Counted from the stretch's first letter, positions 51,709 to 61,701 are shown. The stretch is DNA of 62,921 bases from Bacillota bacterium (GCA_021792935.1 JAJYTS010000002.1:1-62921); one strand, 5' to 3'. The notes: a model not told the origin generated them from the sequence alone. Translations and numbers: made by a program.

Positions 51709-54081
51709 ATGGCTCACTCACTCCAGCCCCGTGTGTCGCCTTCGCTACGACAGCAATGGGGTCTGCAAGGTTATTGGTTTTCATTTAACTTTCAGGGTTC
51801 CGCGCTGTTAACCATCGTCGTGCCGGAAACGGTCCTCCGTTTTTCTGGTCGCGCATCCCACACGGGACTGCTTGCGCAGATCGCCACCCTGGTGGCCCTT
51901 GCCGCCATGATTATGTCTCCTCTTACCGGAGTGTGGTCTGACAAAGAACGGCGCCAGCACGGGCGCCGAATAGGCCTCTTATGGTGGGGAACGGGCTTTA
52001 ACGTGGCGGGGTTGATAGGCGCCATATGGGCCCATTCCTTTGTTGTCATGTCATCGTGCATTATTACGGCGATTTTAGGGCAGACCGCCGCACAATCGGC
52101 CTATCAGGCCATGATGCCAGAGGTGGTGCCGCGCCAACGATGGGGCAGGGCCTCGGGATACATGGGGCTGGCAAGCCTTTCCGGTTCGATTGCCGGGTTG
52201 GGGATCGCGGGATTTTTAGCGGTTGACGACGCCTATGCCTTTATGGCGGCGACCGCGCTGGCTGGCGCCCTGTTGACCACCTGGGCCGTTCCTGCTAAGC
52301 TCGCCCATTCTAATCCGGGCCATGCTGTGGTGCGCAATCATGATATTTTTGTGCGCGTCTTTATGGCTCGCTTCGCCTTGATGTTTGGCCAAACCTTGCT
52401 CATGACTTATGTGCTGTATTTCTTTCGCGATGTTTTGCATGAAGCCCGTCCCGCGGCCGGGACCGCTGTTATTGCCGGACTAGCCATGGTAGGCGCGGTC
52501 GTTTCCACCGTATTGTTGGGGATCGTGTCGGATCGCGCTAAAAATCGGGCGGGACTAGTAGCAATGGCCGGGATTCCCATGGCGACCGCCGCGCTGGGAT
52601 TTTCCTTATGGCCCAAAGCGGATTGGCTGCCTCTTTGGGCGCTGTTGTACGGTGCGGGTTATGGAGCGGTTTTGTCTGTGGATTGGGCGTTGGCATTGGA
52701 TTCCATACCGGATTTAGGCAATGTGGCGCGGGATTTAGGAATTTGGGGAATCGCTTCAGGATTGCCTCCGGTGCTAGCGCCTGCCGTGGGTGGATGGGTG
52801 CTGGCGTGGTCCTTGCCCCTGGCATCCCGCTATCGAATATTGTTTTTATTGGCGGGCCTCACATTTGTGGTGGGCTCCCTCATCGTGTTGACGGCGCGCA
52901 AGCAACCTTTGCCGCGGGAGTGGTCATGGCCGTTGGCGGGCCTCGTGCTGTGTCTTTTATTGGGATATACCCGGCTTCGCTATCGTATTTTCTTGTCGGG
53001 TCGGCTAGCTCGCGAAGCCCCATCACTTTTGGTGGTAGCCAATCATGCGCATGATTTGGAGGGAATGGTTGTTCCCGCTGCCGTGGCTCGTTTGCGGGGG
53101 ATTCGCAAGCCAGTCATTTCGGCCGGGTCCGCTCGCATCTTTGAACCGGGATTTATGACCGAGCGTATTCCCGGGCGCGTCTCTCGCTTTTTCGCGAGGT
53201 GGAACATTGGTTCCATTATGCGACTTTTAGGGGTGCGCCCGATTGAAGACCACCCCTTGTCGCGGCCTTTGGCTAGCTGGGCATATTTAGTGTTCAAGAA
53301 TTTTGGCAATCTATCCATGAGCGAGGTGTTCGAATCGCGCTACATTCCTCCCGGGATGGCCGGGGAGGCGCGGCTTTCCGCTTGCTGGACCCCCCGGCAC
53401 ATCCGAGCCTGTCGCGGGGAAGCAACCATTTCGGCGTTAACGGCGACATATCGATCCTGGGTACGAGACCATGTTCGCGCACAGGTGGAAGACGAAATGG
53501 CGGTATTCCACGGTCTTTTGCGTCGTGGTTATGCCGTGTACACCACTCCGGAAGGGCGATTTAGTGAAGACGGACATCTTCATCGCTTTCGAAAGAGCCT
53601 CGACCTCATGCGGGCTGCCAGCGGTTCATTATGTGTCGTGGGAGTGAGTTACGACGTTTTTTGGCCCGGAAAGCTCACGATGCTGGTAAACTTTGAATCG
53701 CCTCGCTGGCCAGCGAATCTTGAAGAGTCGATTATTGCGGCCCGTCCCATTACCGCGTGCCATTTGGTCATTCAAGCCTGGCTGGGACGGCCTCATGTTC
53801 ACTATGAGGAAATCATCGATGAGGCCTTGATGCTATTACGCCGCGTGCAGGGACAGGCGGTGCTCTCGCCGGATCTTCGCCACGAGCCCGTCCGGGTATT
53901 GCGGGAGGTGCTGCAGGAATTATTGCGCCGTTCACAACAGGGAGGCCCGGTCACCGACCCGCGCTTTCCTTTTGTGCCTGACTTCATCGCATACTACAGC
54001 AATCAGTGGACGGATCTGCTGCGGGTATTGGAGCGGGCGATCCCGTCGGAACGGCGCGGTGATTATGCGTCACTCTCCTAA
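51709..54081 (+). CDS. MFS transporter fused to a PlsC-like acyltransferase
   Basis: A 790-residue fusion. Residues 1 to about 415 are a 12-TM MFS domain, paralogous to the protein at 4.0-5.3 kb (shared SVDWALALDSIP/STDWALAVDVLP). After a last TM, the second half has acyltransferase motifs: VVANHAHDLEGM in place of NHxxxxD and YTTPEGRFSEDGHLHRFRK (the PEGxxS block). I prefer the ATG at 51709 over the GTG at 51682. The layout recalls LplT-Aas fusions, suggesting flipping and re-acylation of lysophospholipids. That role is inference. Confidence 0.8.
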   Translation: MAHSLQPRVSPSLRQQWGLQGYWFSFNFQGSALLTIVVPETVLRFSGRASHTGLLAQIATLVALAAMIMSPLTGVWSDKERRQHGRRIGLLWWGTGFNVAGLIGAIWAHSFVVMSSCIITAILGQTAAQSAYQAMMPEVVPRQRWGRASGYMGLASLSGSIAGLGIAGFLAVDDAYAFMAATALAGALLTTWAVPAKLAHSNPGHAVVRNHDIFVRVFMARFALMFGQTLLMTYVLYFFRDVLHEARPAAGTAVIAGLAMVGAVVSTVLLGIVSDRAKNRAGLVAMAGIPMATAALGFSLWPKADWLPLWALLYGAGYGAVLSVDWALALDSIPDLGNVARDLGIWGIASGLPPVLAPAVGGWVLAWSLPLASRYRILFLLAGLTFVVGSLIVLTARKQPLPREWSWPLAGLVLCLLLGYTRLRYRIFLSGRLAREAPSLLVVANHAHDLEGMVVPAAVARLRGIRKPVISAGSARIFEPGFMTERIPGRVSRFFARWNIGSIMRLLGVRPIEDHPLSRPLASWAYLVFKNFGNLSMSEVFESRYIPPGMAGEARLSACWTPRHIRACRGEATISALTATYRSWVRDHVRAQVEDEMAVFHGLLRRGYAVYTTPEGRFSEDGHLHRFRKSLDLMRAASGSLCVVGVSYDVFWPGKLTMLVNFESPRWPANLEESIIAARPITACHLVIQAWLGRPHVHYEEIIDEALMLLRRVQGQAVLSPDLRHEPVRVLREVLQELLRRSQQGGPVTDPRFPFVPDFIAYYSNQWTDLLRVLERAIPSERRGDYASLS

Positions 54082-54783
54082 CTGATAGACCACCTTGAGG
54101 GTTACGGTATTTTGCTGTTGTCCCGGCAAAATCGGAGTGTTCGCGGCGCTATGGGCAGTGGCAAAAGCCAGCTGGGGGATTATGCCGCTGTTTGTTTGAA
54201 CGACCACCGATCGCGCTCCTAGTACTTTTTCACCCAGGCTTTGGGCAATGCTTAGGGCTTGACTATGGGCATTCTTGAGGGCGTCCCCATAGGCGGTTTG
54301 GTTGTTGGATCCTTCTGGCGCCGTGAAGTTTATTCCGTTAACTTGATTGGCGCCTTCCGCCACGGCTTGGTCAATAACTTTTCCCGCCAGGGCGACGGTC
54401 GTGTTAATCGTTAAATTATCAGACACTTGATAGGCGGTGATGGCGGGCGGATTAGCCTGGTTGTACTGCGGGCTGACGTAAAGCCCATTGGTGGACATGG
54501 CTTTTTTCGGCACGCCCAGTTTTTCCAGGGCGGCGATCACCTGCCCCATCGTCTGATTATTGGTGGAAAGAGCTGTTTGCGCCGAAGCCGCTTGATTTTC
54601 CACCCCCAGGGTGATTTGCGTGGTGGTAGGAGTGACCAGGGTGGTGGCGGAACCGTAGACCGTGACCTGTGTTTGACTAAGATGACTAGCGTGTGCTGGC
54701 GGCGATCCACTTGCTGTTGTCAGGAGCATGGCGCCAATGCCGGCTGCGGCAATGGCCGCGCCGCTGTATAGAATTTTTTTCAT
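54070..54783 (-). CDS. SIMPL-domain (DUF541) secreted protein
   Basis: 237 residues from the ATG at 54783, behind AAAGGAGGATCCTC. It has a signal peptide (MKKILYSGAAIAAAGIGAML, cleavage near AHA-SH), then a DUF541 domain: VTVYGSATTLVTPTTTQITL, a central helix and VTLKVVYQLGE at the end. These proteins form periplasmic or surface oligomers of poorly known role. The last 12 bases overlap the fusion gene convergently. Confidence 0.87.
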   Translation of the reverse strand: MKKILYSGAAIAAAGIGAMLLTTASGSPPAHASHLSQTQVTVYGSATTLVTPTTTQITLGVENQAASAQTALSTNNQTMGQVIAALEKLGVPKKAMSTNGLYVSPQYNQANPPAITAYQVSDNLTINTTVALAGKVIDQAVAEGANQVNGINFTAPEGSNNQTAYGDALKNAHSQALSIAQSLGEKVLGARSVVVQTNSGIIPQLAFATAHSAANTPILPGQQQNTVTLKVVYQLGE

Positions 54784-55179
54784 GAGGATCCTCCTTTGAA
54801 CTATGTTTATGCTCCTCATAACGGCGGTTCGGGGCACGATGTTTCACGGGGATGGAAATCGGGGCGGACGGTTGTGTTAACGACGAGGCATTGCTCTGAG
54901 GACAAGCAAGGCGACACGGCCGACTAATTCCCCACCGGGCGAGGGAAGGGGTTGTTGCGACTCGCGGGGTTGGAGGCGAGTCGGAAGTCGCCTTGCAATC
55001 GTGTTCCTCATATGGTCTAACGTCTTTTCCTCACGTAAGGTTTCAATGTCGGAAAAAATGGGGCGGATATTGCATGAAAGACACTTGCCAGGTGGTGGGT
55101 AAGGTGGGATAACAGGGGTAATGGCAGCGGGAAAAGGTGGCATTGGCCACCATAGGCAGGTAAGAAGCGTGGGGATAAT
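54784..55179. other. Intergenic between divergent genes
   Basis: No supported gene is present. Several overlapping minus-strand frames (54.9-55.3 kb) are Pro/Arg/Ser-rich shadows without ribosome-binding sites. The promoters of the SIMPL and esterase genes must lie here, but no clear -35/-10 pair stands out. Confidence 0.4.
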
Positions 55180-56667
55180 ATGTCGGACATTGTGCAAACC
55201 CAATATGGGCCGGTAAGGGGAGTGCGATCCCAAGGCATAACCGTTTGGAGAGGGATTCCGTTCGCCGGCCCAACGGCTGGGGCAGGGCGATTTCTCCCCC
55301 CACAGCCTCCCCGTCCTTGGACCGAAGTTCTTGACGCCACTCAGTTTGGGCCTGCCGGCTGGCAGGTAAAGGCTCGTGACATTCTTAAGTTTGGTTCGGT
55401 CCCCGATCTACAGCAAAGTGAGGATTGCCTTACCCTGAATGTTTGGTCGCCGAAGGCGGATGGCCGACGACGACCCGTGCTGGTGTGGGTGTATGGCGGC
55501 AGCTTCGTCATGGGTGGGGGGCGATTGCCGGTTTACAGCGGGGCCTCCTTTGCCGGGCTGGGCGATATTGTGGTGGTTACCTTTAATTACCGGCCGGGAC
55601 CGTTCGGGTTTTTATATCTTGGCGATATTGGGGGAAACGCTTATTCAACATCGGGAAATGTCGGGCTTTTGGATCAGATAGCGGCGCTGCAATGGGTGCG
55701 GCAAAATATTGACGCCTTTGGCGGTGATCCAGACCGCGTCACCATCGCCGGTGAATCGGCCGGCGCTATCAGTGTGAGCGCGTTGCTCACCATGCCCGAT
55801 GCCTCGGGTTTGTTTCACCGGGCCATTATGCAAAGCGGGGTAGGATTATTGCCGCCTATCGGGGTGGACGCCCGGGTCCGTACCCGGCAAATCTTTCTCG
55901 ATCGTTTGGGTATACATGATGACGTGTTGGAGCAATTGAGAAGTCGGCCAGCGGAAGAGCTTCACCAACAGAGTGTAGGCTTGCCCTGGGTTCCCATGCT
56001 TGATTCAGCGAGCGTGGCAAAGCCTTTTTGGTCCGCGCTGGCAGCAGGCGCCCTTCCTCGCATCCCTATGCTGGTGGGTTGCAATCATCATGAATTTCGC
56101 TACTTTATGGAATCGGAGTGGCAAGCGCTGGACCCGCCAGTTATGCAGGCTCGTTTTAACCAAACTCTCGCGGGTCCCGTTGATTCCCGGGTGGTGGACG
56201 CATATTGCGGACAGGCTAAGGGACGCGATTTATATTTTGGTTTAGCACGGATTGGCACAGATAAACTGTTTACCGCCCCCACCCATATTTTCGCGGGCAT
56301 TCAGTCTCCCCGAAGTCCCGTCTGGGCGTATCGCTTCGATTGGAAAAGCCGGGTGGAAGATTTGGAGTTAGGCGCTTGCCACGCGCTGGAGGTGCCTTTT
56401 GTATTCAATACCTTGCACGCGCCCGGAGTGCATGATTTTACCGGCTATTCCTCGGACCAGCCCTCGGTCGCGGGGCAAATGCATCGGGCCTGGATTAGGT
56501 TTGTGCGTGATGGCAATCCCCAAATCGCTGACATGCCGCCGTGGCCGGCATATTCTCTACAGAAACGGGAAACGATGCTCATAAGTGGGGAAAGTTTGCT
56601 CGCTTTTGATCCCGATCGTTTCGCGCGGGAGTACTGGGAGCCATTCTTTATGTCTTCGGCGGGATGA
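55180..56667 (+). CDS. Type-B carboxylesterase (PnbA-like)
   Basis: A 495-residue alpha/beta hydrolase. N-terminal GPVRGVRSQGITVWRGIPFA and SEDCLTLNVWSP are the type-B signatures. The oxyanion region is VWVYGGSFVMGG, the nucleophile Ser is in IAGESAGAIS, and the His is in ACHALEVPFVF. It hydrolyses esters of small organic acids. No signal peptide is seen, so it is cytosolic. It is followed by a strong hairpin. Confidence 0.9.
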   Translation: MSDIVQTQYGPVRGVRSQGITVWRGIPFAGPTAGAGRFLPPQPPRPWTEVLDATQFGPAGWQVKARDILKFGSVPDLQQSEDCLTLNVWSPKADGRRRPVLVWVYGGSFVMGGGRLPVYSGASFAGLGDIVVVTFNYRPGPFGFLYLGDIGGNAYSTSGNVGLLDQIAALQWVRQNIDAFGGDPDRVTIAGESAGAISVSALLTMPDASGLFHRAIMQSGVGLLPPIGVDARVRTRQIFLDRLGIHDDVLEQLRSRPAEELHQQSVGLPWVPMLDSASVAKPFWSALAAGALPRIPMLVGCNHHEFRYFMESEWQALDPPVMQARFNQTLAGPVDSRVVDAYCGQAKGRDLYFGLARIGTDKLFTAPTHIFAGIQSPRSPVWAYRFDWKSRVEDLELGACHALEVPFVFNTLHAPGVHDFTGYSSDQPSVAGQMHRAWIRFVRDGNPQIADMPPWPAYSLQKRETMLISGESLLAFDPDRFAREYWEPFFMSSAG

Positions 56668-56688
56668 GTTTAAGAGCTTATTAAACAG

Positions 56689-56723
56689 CACCATCCCACA
56701 CGGGTCGGGAGTGTGGGATGGTG
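56689..56723. terminator. Strong hairpin between convergent genes
   Basis: CACCATCCCACAC (56689-56701) and GTGTGGGATGGTG (56711-56723) form a perfect 13-bp stem with a 9-base loop. It lies between convergent stops of the esterase and DUF981 genes. Reading minus, CTGTTTAATAAG follows, a weak T-tract. It probably ends both transcripts. Confidence 0.75.
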
Positions 56724-56736
56724 TATGAATGGAGGA

Positions 56737-57312
56737 TTACTTGGCCATGCCGGGAGGAAGGTATTTGCCAAAGTCGAGTATGTGGCCCCATCCCGCGTCA
56801 TATCCGGTGTAGAGCCAGATTATGGCCGCTAGTCCCAAGATGATGGCTGTCAGCACGGTTAAGCTGCGGTTGTTGCGCCACTGAATGGCGGGGAGCACCA
56901 ATAGTCCGCCTATGCCGGTCAGAAGAAATCCCAGGAGGGCTACGGTCGGCTGCGCACCCAGTTTGAGGTCTTGAATGCGTACTCCGATAACAATGGCGTA
57001 AATGGCGCCAAAGAAGCCGTAAATGGCGGGAATGAGAGGCTCCCATTCAAAGGTGAGGGTTAGTCCGGCCGCTAGAAACAGCACGCTAAAGTATAGTCCG
57101 GGCTCGCCATAGGCGACGTTGAATCCACCTGGAAGGGGCCATGTCAGTACTAAGGGCAGGGCGGTCACAAGACCTAGCAGCCCTACGGCGAAGAATCCGG
57201 CGGCCCAGCTCTTACGCGCTTCTTTAGGAGGCTTGACATAGAGGTAATGGGCCAGTAGCGCCAGTCCCGCACCAAGGTTAATCAACATAACGGCGAGATA
57301 ATCGATAAACAT
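56737..57312 (-). CDS. DUF981-family membrane protein
   Basis: A 191-residue, six-TM protein (MFIDYLAVMLINLGAGLALL at the start, GFFGAIYAIVIGVRIQDLKLG in the middle, GYDAGWGHILDFGKYLPPG at the C-terminus). It resembles DUF981, a family seen mainly in thermoacidophilic archaea and a few acidophilic bacteria. I use the ATG at 57312 behind AAAAAGGAGCGTGACC; the frame to 57423 is open. Its function is unknown. Confidence 0.75.
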   Translation of the reverse strand: MFIDYLAVMLINLGAGLALLAHYLYVKPPKEARKSWAAGFFAVGLLGLVTALPLVLTWPLPGGFNVAYGEPGLYFSVLFLAAGLTLTFEWEPLIPAIYGFFGAIYAIVIGVRIQDLKLGAQPTVALLGFLLTGIGGLLVLPAIQWRNNRSLTVLTAIILGLAAIIWLYTGYDAGWGHILDFGKYLPPGMAK

Positions 57313-57668
57313 GGCGGTCACGCTCCTTTTTACTTTTCCCGCTATGGCGCGGGTGGTTTCCGGTAATGCTTGCACTGTCATTATCGCGGAGGGGATGTAT
57401 AGAATCAGGGGGCGGATGGGCAATTTTGCGGGCGCTGGATGGCGAAATATGGAGGGACTAATTGGGCGGCAAGCGGCAAGCGACCAGGGCTATTGGATCC
57501 GTCCGTATAGGCCCTTTGGACGTCCGTCCATGATTTATATGCCGTGGCGATTCGCATGGAGCTTGTCGCGGTTAGGTTATCGCCGTAATATTTGAGGGAG
57601 TTGGCCCGTGATGAAAGAAGACGCGGGATGATAAATTACGGGTGGAACGTTTTTGTGGAGGGATTAAT
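57313..57668. other. Intergenic with possible tiny frames
   Basis: A 48-codon plus frame from the ATG at 57452 (ending in MPWRFAWSLSRLGYRRNI) is basic and without a ribosome-binding site, so I do not call it. The promoter regions for the DUF981 and PAP2 genes must lie here. Confidence 0.35.
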
Positions 57669-58289
57669 GTGATTCACGCAGGGGTTAACGCGTTTGACTT
57701 TAATGTGCAGCATTTTATTAATGGTGCGGCCGGACATAATCCGTATTTGGATTTGTTCGGGATTGTTCTGGCCAAATTTGCCCCGGAAATTTGGGCCCTT
57801 ATCTTTTTAATCATGTGGTTTTGGCCGCCTTACCGACGTACTCGGGCTCGCCGTGCCGTAATTTATTCCGTGGTGTCGGGGGCCCTAGCTTTAGTTGTCA
57901 ATGTGTTGATTTCTCATGTAGCCCCCTATAGACCCCGCCCCTTTGTATTAGAACCCCATCTCGTACATCAGTTGCTGCTGCATGCGCGGGATAGTTCATT
58001 CCCCAGCGATCACGCCGCCGGCAGCTTTGGGTTTGCCGCGGGGCTTCTATTTGCCGGGCTTTCGGATGGGGTGTGGGCGCTGTTGCTGGCCTTGGGAGTA
58101 GCTTGGGCACGAGTGTTTGTGGGATTGCATTGGCCCACCGATGTGTTGTTTGGCGGCCTGGTGGGTATTGTGGTCGGGCTTCTCGTACTGGCTTCCCGCC
58201 GGTATCTGGAATGGCTGGTCACTCTCGTGTTTGCGGTATTGCGCGTGCCGGATACGAATCGGCGGATGCGCCGTTCAAGTTGGGACTAG
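57669..58289 (+). CDS. PAP2-family phosphatase (undecaprenyl-diphosphatase type)
   Basis: A 206-residue membrane phosphatase with about six TMs. The three motifs are VAPYRPRPF (weak motif 1), SSFPSDHAAGSFG (motif 2) and ARVFVGLHWPTDVLFG (motif 3 with catalytic His and Asp). It likely recycles undecaprenyl diphosphate for the cell wall. The start is a GTG at 57669 behind GTGGAGGGATTAAT, giving MIHAGVNAFDF. Its cell-wall role fits with the PBP elsewhere in the window. Confidence 0.87.
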   Translation: MIHAGVNAFDFNVQHFINGAAGHNPYLDLFGIVLAKFAPEIWALIFLIMWFWPPYRRTRARRAVIYSVVSGALALVVNVLISHVAPYRPRPFVLEPHLVHQLLLHARDSSFPSDHAAGSFGFAAGLLFAGLSDGVWALLLALGVAWARVFVGLHWPTDVLFGGLVGIVVGLLVLASRRYLEWLVTLVFAVLRVPDTNRRMRRSSWD

Positions 58290-58397
58290 GGGTCAAGGCA
58301 TTGGATTATTTTTCCACGGAAGGAGTCGCGCCCATTTAAGGCGAATGTCTTACCGTGGTTGTAATGAACATAGCGGTCATTAATGAGGAGGCGGATT

Positions 58398-60950
58398 ATG
58401 ACGGAGCAGCTTCCGTATCGGTTGCCGCACACCGTGGTCCCGCGGCGGTACCAATTAGAAATTGAGCCCGATTTACCCCAAGCACGGTTTCGCGGCACGG
58501 TGGTTATTGCCATTGATGTGCGTGAAACAGTACGGGAGATTGTGCTAAACGCTCTTGACTTGACTCTGGAATCTGTCAGGCTGAAACGGGCGGGGGTCCC
58601 GGCGGTAACTGGTTCGGTTTCCTATAACGCGGACGAGCAACAAGTTATTCTTTCCTGGGATCAGGATATCACGCCAGGCGATTGGGACCTGACCATTGAG
58701 TACGCGGGAGAACTTGGCAGCGATATGCGGGGCTTTTATCGAACGGTGGTTACCGGATCGGATGGACAATCCGTGATGATTGCCGCCACGCAATGCGAAC
58801 AGGCGGATGCGCGCCAGGTTTTTCCCTGCTGGGATGAACCGGAATTCAAAGCGATATACGCCATAACCCTCGTGATTGAACCTAATCTGACGGCTCTTTC
58901 TAATGCGCGCGAAATATCCAACACGGTGGACGCTGGCGGAAAGCGCCGGATTGTGTTTGCGGACACCATGGTAATGTCAACCTATCTGGTTGCTTTGATT
59001 GTGGGCCCTTACGAGGTGACAAATCCCAAGATGGCGGGGACCGTTCCCGTGAGGGTGGCGGCGCGCCCCGGGTTTTCTCAAATGACGGAGTATGCGCAAG
59101 CGACGGCGGTTCAAACTTTACAGTTCTTCGAGCGGTATTTTGGCGTTCCCTATCCCGCCGATAAGCTGGATCATGTCGCCGTGCCGGATTTTGCGGCCGG
59201 TGCCATGGAAAACCTGGGCTGTGTCACGTATCGGGAAGAGATCTTGCTGCTGGATCCCGAACGTTCCTCACCGATTGAGCTAAGCCATGTCGTGGAGACC
59301 ATTGCCCACGAAACCGCGCATATGTGGTTTGGTGATTTGGTCACGATGCGGTGGTGGAACGGCATTTGGCTCAACGAAGCATTTGCCACGTTTATGCAAT
59401 TATTGGCGGCCGACGCCCTGCATCCGGATTGGGATACGTGGGCGATTTTTAGCCACAGTCGGTCTATGGCCCTCTTGGTTGACGGGCTGGTGTCCACTCG
59501 CCCCATTGAATTTCCCGTGGGAAGACCTGTGGAATCATGGGCCATGTTTGATGTGCTGACCTATCAAAAAGGGGCCGCCGTGCTTCGCATGTTGGAGCAG
59601 TATCTCGGGCCTGAGGTGTTCCGGCGCAGTATTGTCCACTACTTATCGAAGCATCAATATGGCAACACGGAGACTAGCGATCTGTGGGACGCGCTGGAGG
59701 AAACATCGGGTAAGCCTGTGCGGACTATGATGGATTTGTGGGTGTTTCAACCAGGTTATCCATTAGTGCGGGCCTCCCTTGAGAATGAAGGGGCAAACGT
59801 GGTGCTAACTCAAAAGCAGTTTCGTTATGCCCAAATCGGGGAGGGTCGATGGCAGATACCTGTCACCGTGGCAATGGGCTTCGAGGATGGTACCCGTCGT
59901 CTAGTTCGGGACGTTTTGGGCGACGAGCCCCTCATAATCGCTCTTCCTACGCAGACCAAATGGCTGTTGGTAAACGGAGGTGGATGGGGATTTTATCGCT
60001 CCACTTACGATGATGGGCTATGGGCCCGCCTTTTTCCGGCACTGCCGGACATGACCGCCATTGAGCGCTATCAGCTTGCTGATGATATCTGGGCTGCTGT
60101 TGAAGCTAATGAGTCTCCTCTTTCGCAGGCCGTTGAACTATGGCGGGCGTTGAAACAAGAGACAGATCCGGATGTGTGGGGAGCGGTGGCACCGAATTTG
60201 TTCCGTCTTGAGGCCATGGCCACCGATGAGGAAAGGCGAGTTCTGAGCGGGCTGGTCGATGAAATCGCCTACCCAATATTTTCCGCGCTTGGTTGGGCTC
60301 CCCAGCCGAATGAGGACGTGCGGCAAAGCCGCGTACGAGGCCTCTTAGTGCGGTTGCTGGGCATTTTAGGGCAGAATCCGACCGTTCGTGAGGAGGCGAA
60401 ACGTCGTTGGCGCCAACATGTAGAGGGCGGTGCATCCATTCCCCCAGAATTGCTGACGCCGATTTTGCACGTGGTTGCCCATCGCGGAGACGCCATCGAC
60501 TGGGATCTGATGTATGGTGAGTTTAAGAAAGCCGCCACTCCCCAGGAGGAACATCGATATCTCTACGCCCTGTCGCGTTTTACTGACGATAATCTAATCC
60601 GGCGCACGCTCACCCTCTATTTGTCTGATGAAGTCAAGGCACAGGATGGTCCTTTGGCTTTAGGGCAGCTAATGGGCAATCGGCATGCCAGCCGAATGAC
60701 GTGGGACACTATTGAAGCCCGATGGGATGAACTGCTCAAGCGGTATCCCGCTCGGATGTTTGAAGCATTTTTGGAGCCGGTGGCGCTCATTGTGGACGAG
60801 GATTTGGCCCGGCAGACAGCGGATTGGCTGCAAGCGCACCCCGTTGAGGAAGTTGGCCGCATTATTTCGCAAGCCTTGGAATTTCAGTCGATAACGCAGG
60901 CTTTAGCCCGCCGCCTGAAGGGGCGCTTGATAGAGGCTTTAGGGTTGTAA
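58398..60950 (+). CDS. M1-family metallo-aminopeptidase
   Basis: An 850-residue gluzincin. It has the exopeptidase motif GAMENLG and the zinc site HETAH...NEAFA (HExxH-x18-E). The N-terminal saddle domain and a C-terminal ERAP-like helical domain are present. It removes N-terminal residues from peptides. The start is the ATG at 58398 behind GAGGAGGCGGATT. Relatives exist in Sulfolobus-type archaea and in Gram-positive bacteria. It is followed by a classic terminator. Confidence 0.92.
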   Translation: MTEQLPYRLPHTVVPRRYQLEIEPDLPQARFRGTVVIAIDVRETVREIVLNALDLTLESVRLKRAGVPAVTGSVSYNADEQQVILSWDQDITPGDWDLTIEYAGELGSDMRGFYRTVVTGSDGQSVMIAATQCEQADARQVFPCWDEPEFKAIYAITLVIEPNLTALSNAREISNTVDAGGKRRIVFADTMVMSTYLVALIVGPYEVTNPKMAGTVPVRVAARPGFSQMTEYAQATAVQTLQFFERYFGVPYPADKLDHVAVPDFAAGAMENLGCVTYREEILLLDPERSSPIELSHVVETIAHETAHMWFGDLVTMRWWNGIWLNEAFATFMQLLAADALHPDWDTWAIFSHSRSMALLVDGLVSTRPIEFPVGRPVESWAMFDVLTYQKGAAVLRMLEQYLGPEVFRRSIVHYLSKHQYGNTETSDLWDALEETSGKPVRTMMDLWVFQPGYPLVRASLENEGANVVLTQKQFRYAQIGEGRWQIPVTVAMGFEDGTRRLVRDVLGDEPLIIALPTQTKWLLVNGGGWGFYRSTYDDGLWARLFPALPDMTAIERYQLADDIWAAVEANESPLSQAVELWRALKQETDPDVWGAVAPNLFRLEAMATDEERRVLSGLVDEIAYPIFSALGWAPQPNEDVRQSRVRGLLVRLLGILGQNPTVREEAKRRWRQHVEGGASIPPELLTPILHVVAHRGDAIDWDLMYGEFKKAATPQEEHRYLYALSRFTDDNLIRRTLTLYLSDEVKAQDGPLALGQLMGNRHASRMTWDTIEARWDELLKRYPARMFEAFLEPVALIVDEDLARQTADWLQAHPVEEVGRIISQALEFQSITQALARRLKGRLIEALGL

Positions 60951-60965
60951 TGGCAGAAGTGGAAG

Positions 60966-61000
60966 CCCCCTTGGTGTCAATGGGCACTAAGGGGGTTTTT
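60966..61000 (+). terminator. Rho-independent terminator after the aminopeptidase
   Basis: CCCCCTTGGTG (60966-60976) pairs with CACTAAGGGGG (60985-60995) with one mismatch, then five T residues (60996-61000). It starts 16 bases after the M1 stop. This is the clearest intrinsic terminator in the window. Confidence 0.85.
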
Positions 61001-61341
61001 AGTTGCCGGGGCGAATGACAGTATATTTTCATGACTAAGGTGGGCGGGCTTGCCCAATGGAGACTTTCGCATTCGGAGTGTTCTCCAAGCCAGGTGATGC
61101 AGTGGTTGTTCGTAACGTGGAGGCACTCAACTCAGTAGCCCCGCCCGCGGGATGTAGGGCAGTCAAAATTAAGGCAAGGTCTTACCGCGCATGACCCATA
61201 TTATTGGTTGCTTATATGTCCCTTGTACATCGCGCCATTCCCCATGGGCTCGCTCCCAAGTCATCTCACGCCCTCAGAGATAGTTAGGGTGGGGAGCCAC
61301 AGTCAACGACGCACAAATTGCCAGGCCCCTTGACACCATTT
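61001..61341. other. Intergenic, no supported gene
   Basis: No coding frame or recognisable RNA was found. The sequence includes several short GC-rich palindromes near 61140-61150 (CCCGCCCGCGGG) that may be chance. Confidence 0.4.
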
Positions 61342-61656
61342 TTAAGGGCTTTTTGGGCCCGTGTCTTTCTCGGCGGATGAATCTGACCGTGTTTTTGAAC
61401 CACTCTCCGAGTGTTTAGTTTCGGTTGGACCAAGTACGGCTGCTGCCACCACCATGCCACTCACAACTAATACCAGTGCCGCGCGGACGGTAAGCGGCCC
61501 GTGAAGAAAGCCGCCGGCAAACACCGTTCCTTCTGAAACTCCCCAGGTGCTCCAAGGCTCTGGAGCCTGGGGCCAAGCGGCCTTCAACAAGGTTACTAAC
61601 GCCGTCGTGATCGCCGTTGCCCCCGCCACCGTGAGAAAGTCCGCCATCGTTAACAT
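61342..61656 (-). CDS. Small membrane protein (holin-like topology)
   Basis: 104 residues from the ATG at 61656, behind AGGAGGGACACCCC; the frame is open far upstream but only this start has a ribosome-binding site. Two TMs (FLTVAGATAITTALVTLLKA and ALVLVVSGMVVAAAVLG) are followed by a polar, Ser/Lys-rich tail. Size and topology recall phage holins, but no lysin gene is near. A 21-bp repeat array lies directly upstream and a membrane LuxR-type regulator beyond it, so it may be that regulator's target. Confidence 0.65.
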   Translation of the reverse strand: MLTMADFLTVAGATAITTALVTLLKAAWPQAPEPWSTWGVSEGTVFAGGFLHGPLTVRAALVLVVSGMVVAAAVLGPTETKHSESGSKTRSDSSAEKDTGPKSP

Positions 61657-61701
61657 GGGGTGTCCCTCCTTTATGCTGCCATTAAAACCCAGGCGATCCC
61701 T

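Noticed and set aside
55108-55126. Near match to an I-SceI recognition site
   Set aside because: It has one extra G and no homing endonuclease or intron context; it looks like chance.
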